Made by a program: the position numbers and the translations under genes
Source of the DNA: Thermoplasmatota archaeon
GTDB taxonomy: Archaea > Thermoplasmatota > E2 > DHVEG-1
Length of the DNA: 5,542 nt
Assembly: GCA_030615845.1 (NCBI GenBank)
Contig: JAUWYM010000071.1
Coordinates: 1-5,542, forward strand
Reading direction: 5' to 3'
In this document: one piece after another, positions 5,455-5,542 of the stretch
How the letters are laid out: each line of letters begins with the position of its first letter
How positions within the stretch are numbered: position 1 is the first letter of the stretch
The notes under the pieces: generated by a model
What the model saw: the letters and a program-made list of their open reading frames with translations, nothing else
What the model was told of the DNA's origin: nothing
Database searches by the model: none

Positions 5455-5542
5455 TTAGGGAGATGTCCATTTGGTAAATCGTATTTAATCCCTAAAAACC
5501 TTTCAAACCTTTAAAAAATTCCATTCCGAAGGAAATATTTAA
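5455..5542. other. Unassigned AT-rich end of window
   Basis: No reading frame of useful length, RNA gene or repeat can be supported on either strand. All - strand frames from the window edge stop within about 20 codons. Confidence 0.3.

Noticed and set aside
1..5542. CRISPR array, tRNA or rRNA gene
   Set aside because: No regularly spaced direct repeats and no cloverleaf or rRNA-like conserved sequence were seen on either strand.

Overview
The window looks archaeal and AT-rich. Both main genes are preceded by TATA-box-like elements of the archaeal type and by purine-rich Shine-Dalgarno sequences, and the first ends in a T-run terminator. Secreted Asp-box (BNR) proteins with this kind of C-terminal domain fit a Thermoplasmatota-like archaeon (a marine benthic group D type is my best guess). 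That placement is inference: no marker gene is present.

Layout. Positions 1-975 hold transposon debris on the + strand. A 3' fragment of one reading frame that resembles a transposase C-terminus (2-145) overlaps, by ATGA, a 277-residue ORF (142-975). That ORF fuses a very charged, purine-rich N-terminal half to an rve/integrase-core domain. The core keeps the last two residues of the catalytic triad (D183 and E219, exactly 35 residues between them), but the first Asp is not where the family has it. Positions 976-1250 are a long non-coding leader with a TATA box, an imperfect inverted repeat and a possible 26-codon upstream ORF.

The core of the window is a tandem pair of paralogous exported proteins, 1251-2915 (554 aa) and 3279-4925 (548 aa). 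Each has a Sec signal peptide, a region of about 420 residues with three Asp-box motifs and a W-T-D-x-R-N-G-N-x-D-I-Y-Y signature (sialidase/BNR-type beta-propeller), and a closely similar C-terminal beta-rich domain of about 95 residues. Each gene has its own promoter, and the two promoters share the 12-mer AAATTATTTATA. Each also has its own terminator: a T-run after the first and a strong 11-bp hairpin plus T-rich tract after the second. They therefore look like independently transcribed paralogs rather than an operon. They probably act at or outside the cell surface. Substrate and activity cannot be read from the sequence, and the sialidase RIP catalytic motif is absent, so enzymatic sialidase function should not be assumed.

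Positions 5040-5542 are again mobile-element debris: the C-terminal part of an IS110-family transposase on the - strand (5137-5373), cut off upstream by a stop, and a short perfect hairpin (5435-5448) that resembles the right end of an IS200/IS605-type element. The surface-protein pair is thus flanked on both sides by decayed insertion sequences, as expected of an accessory region.
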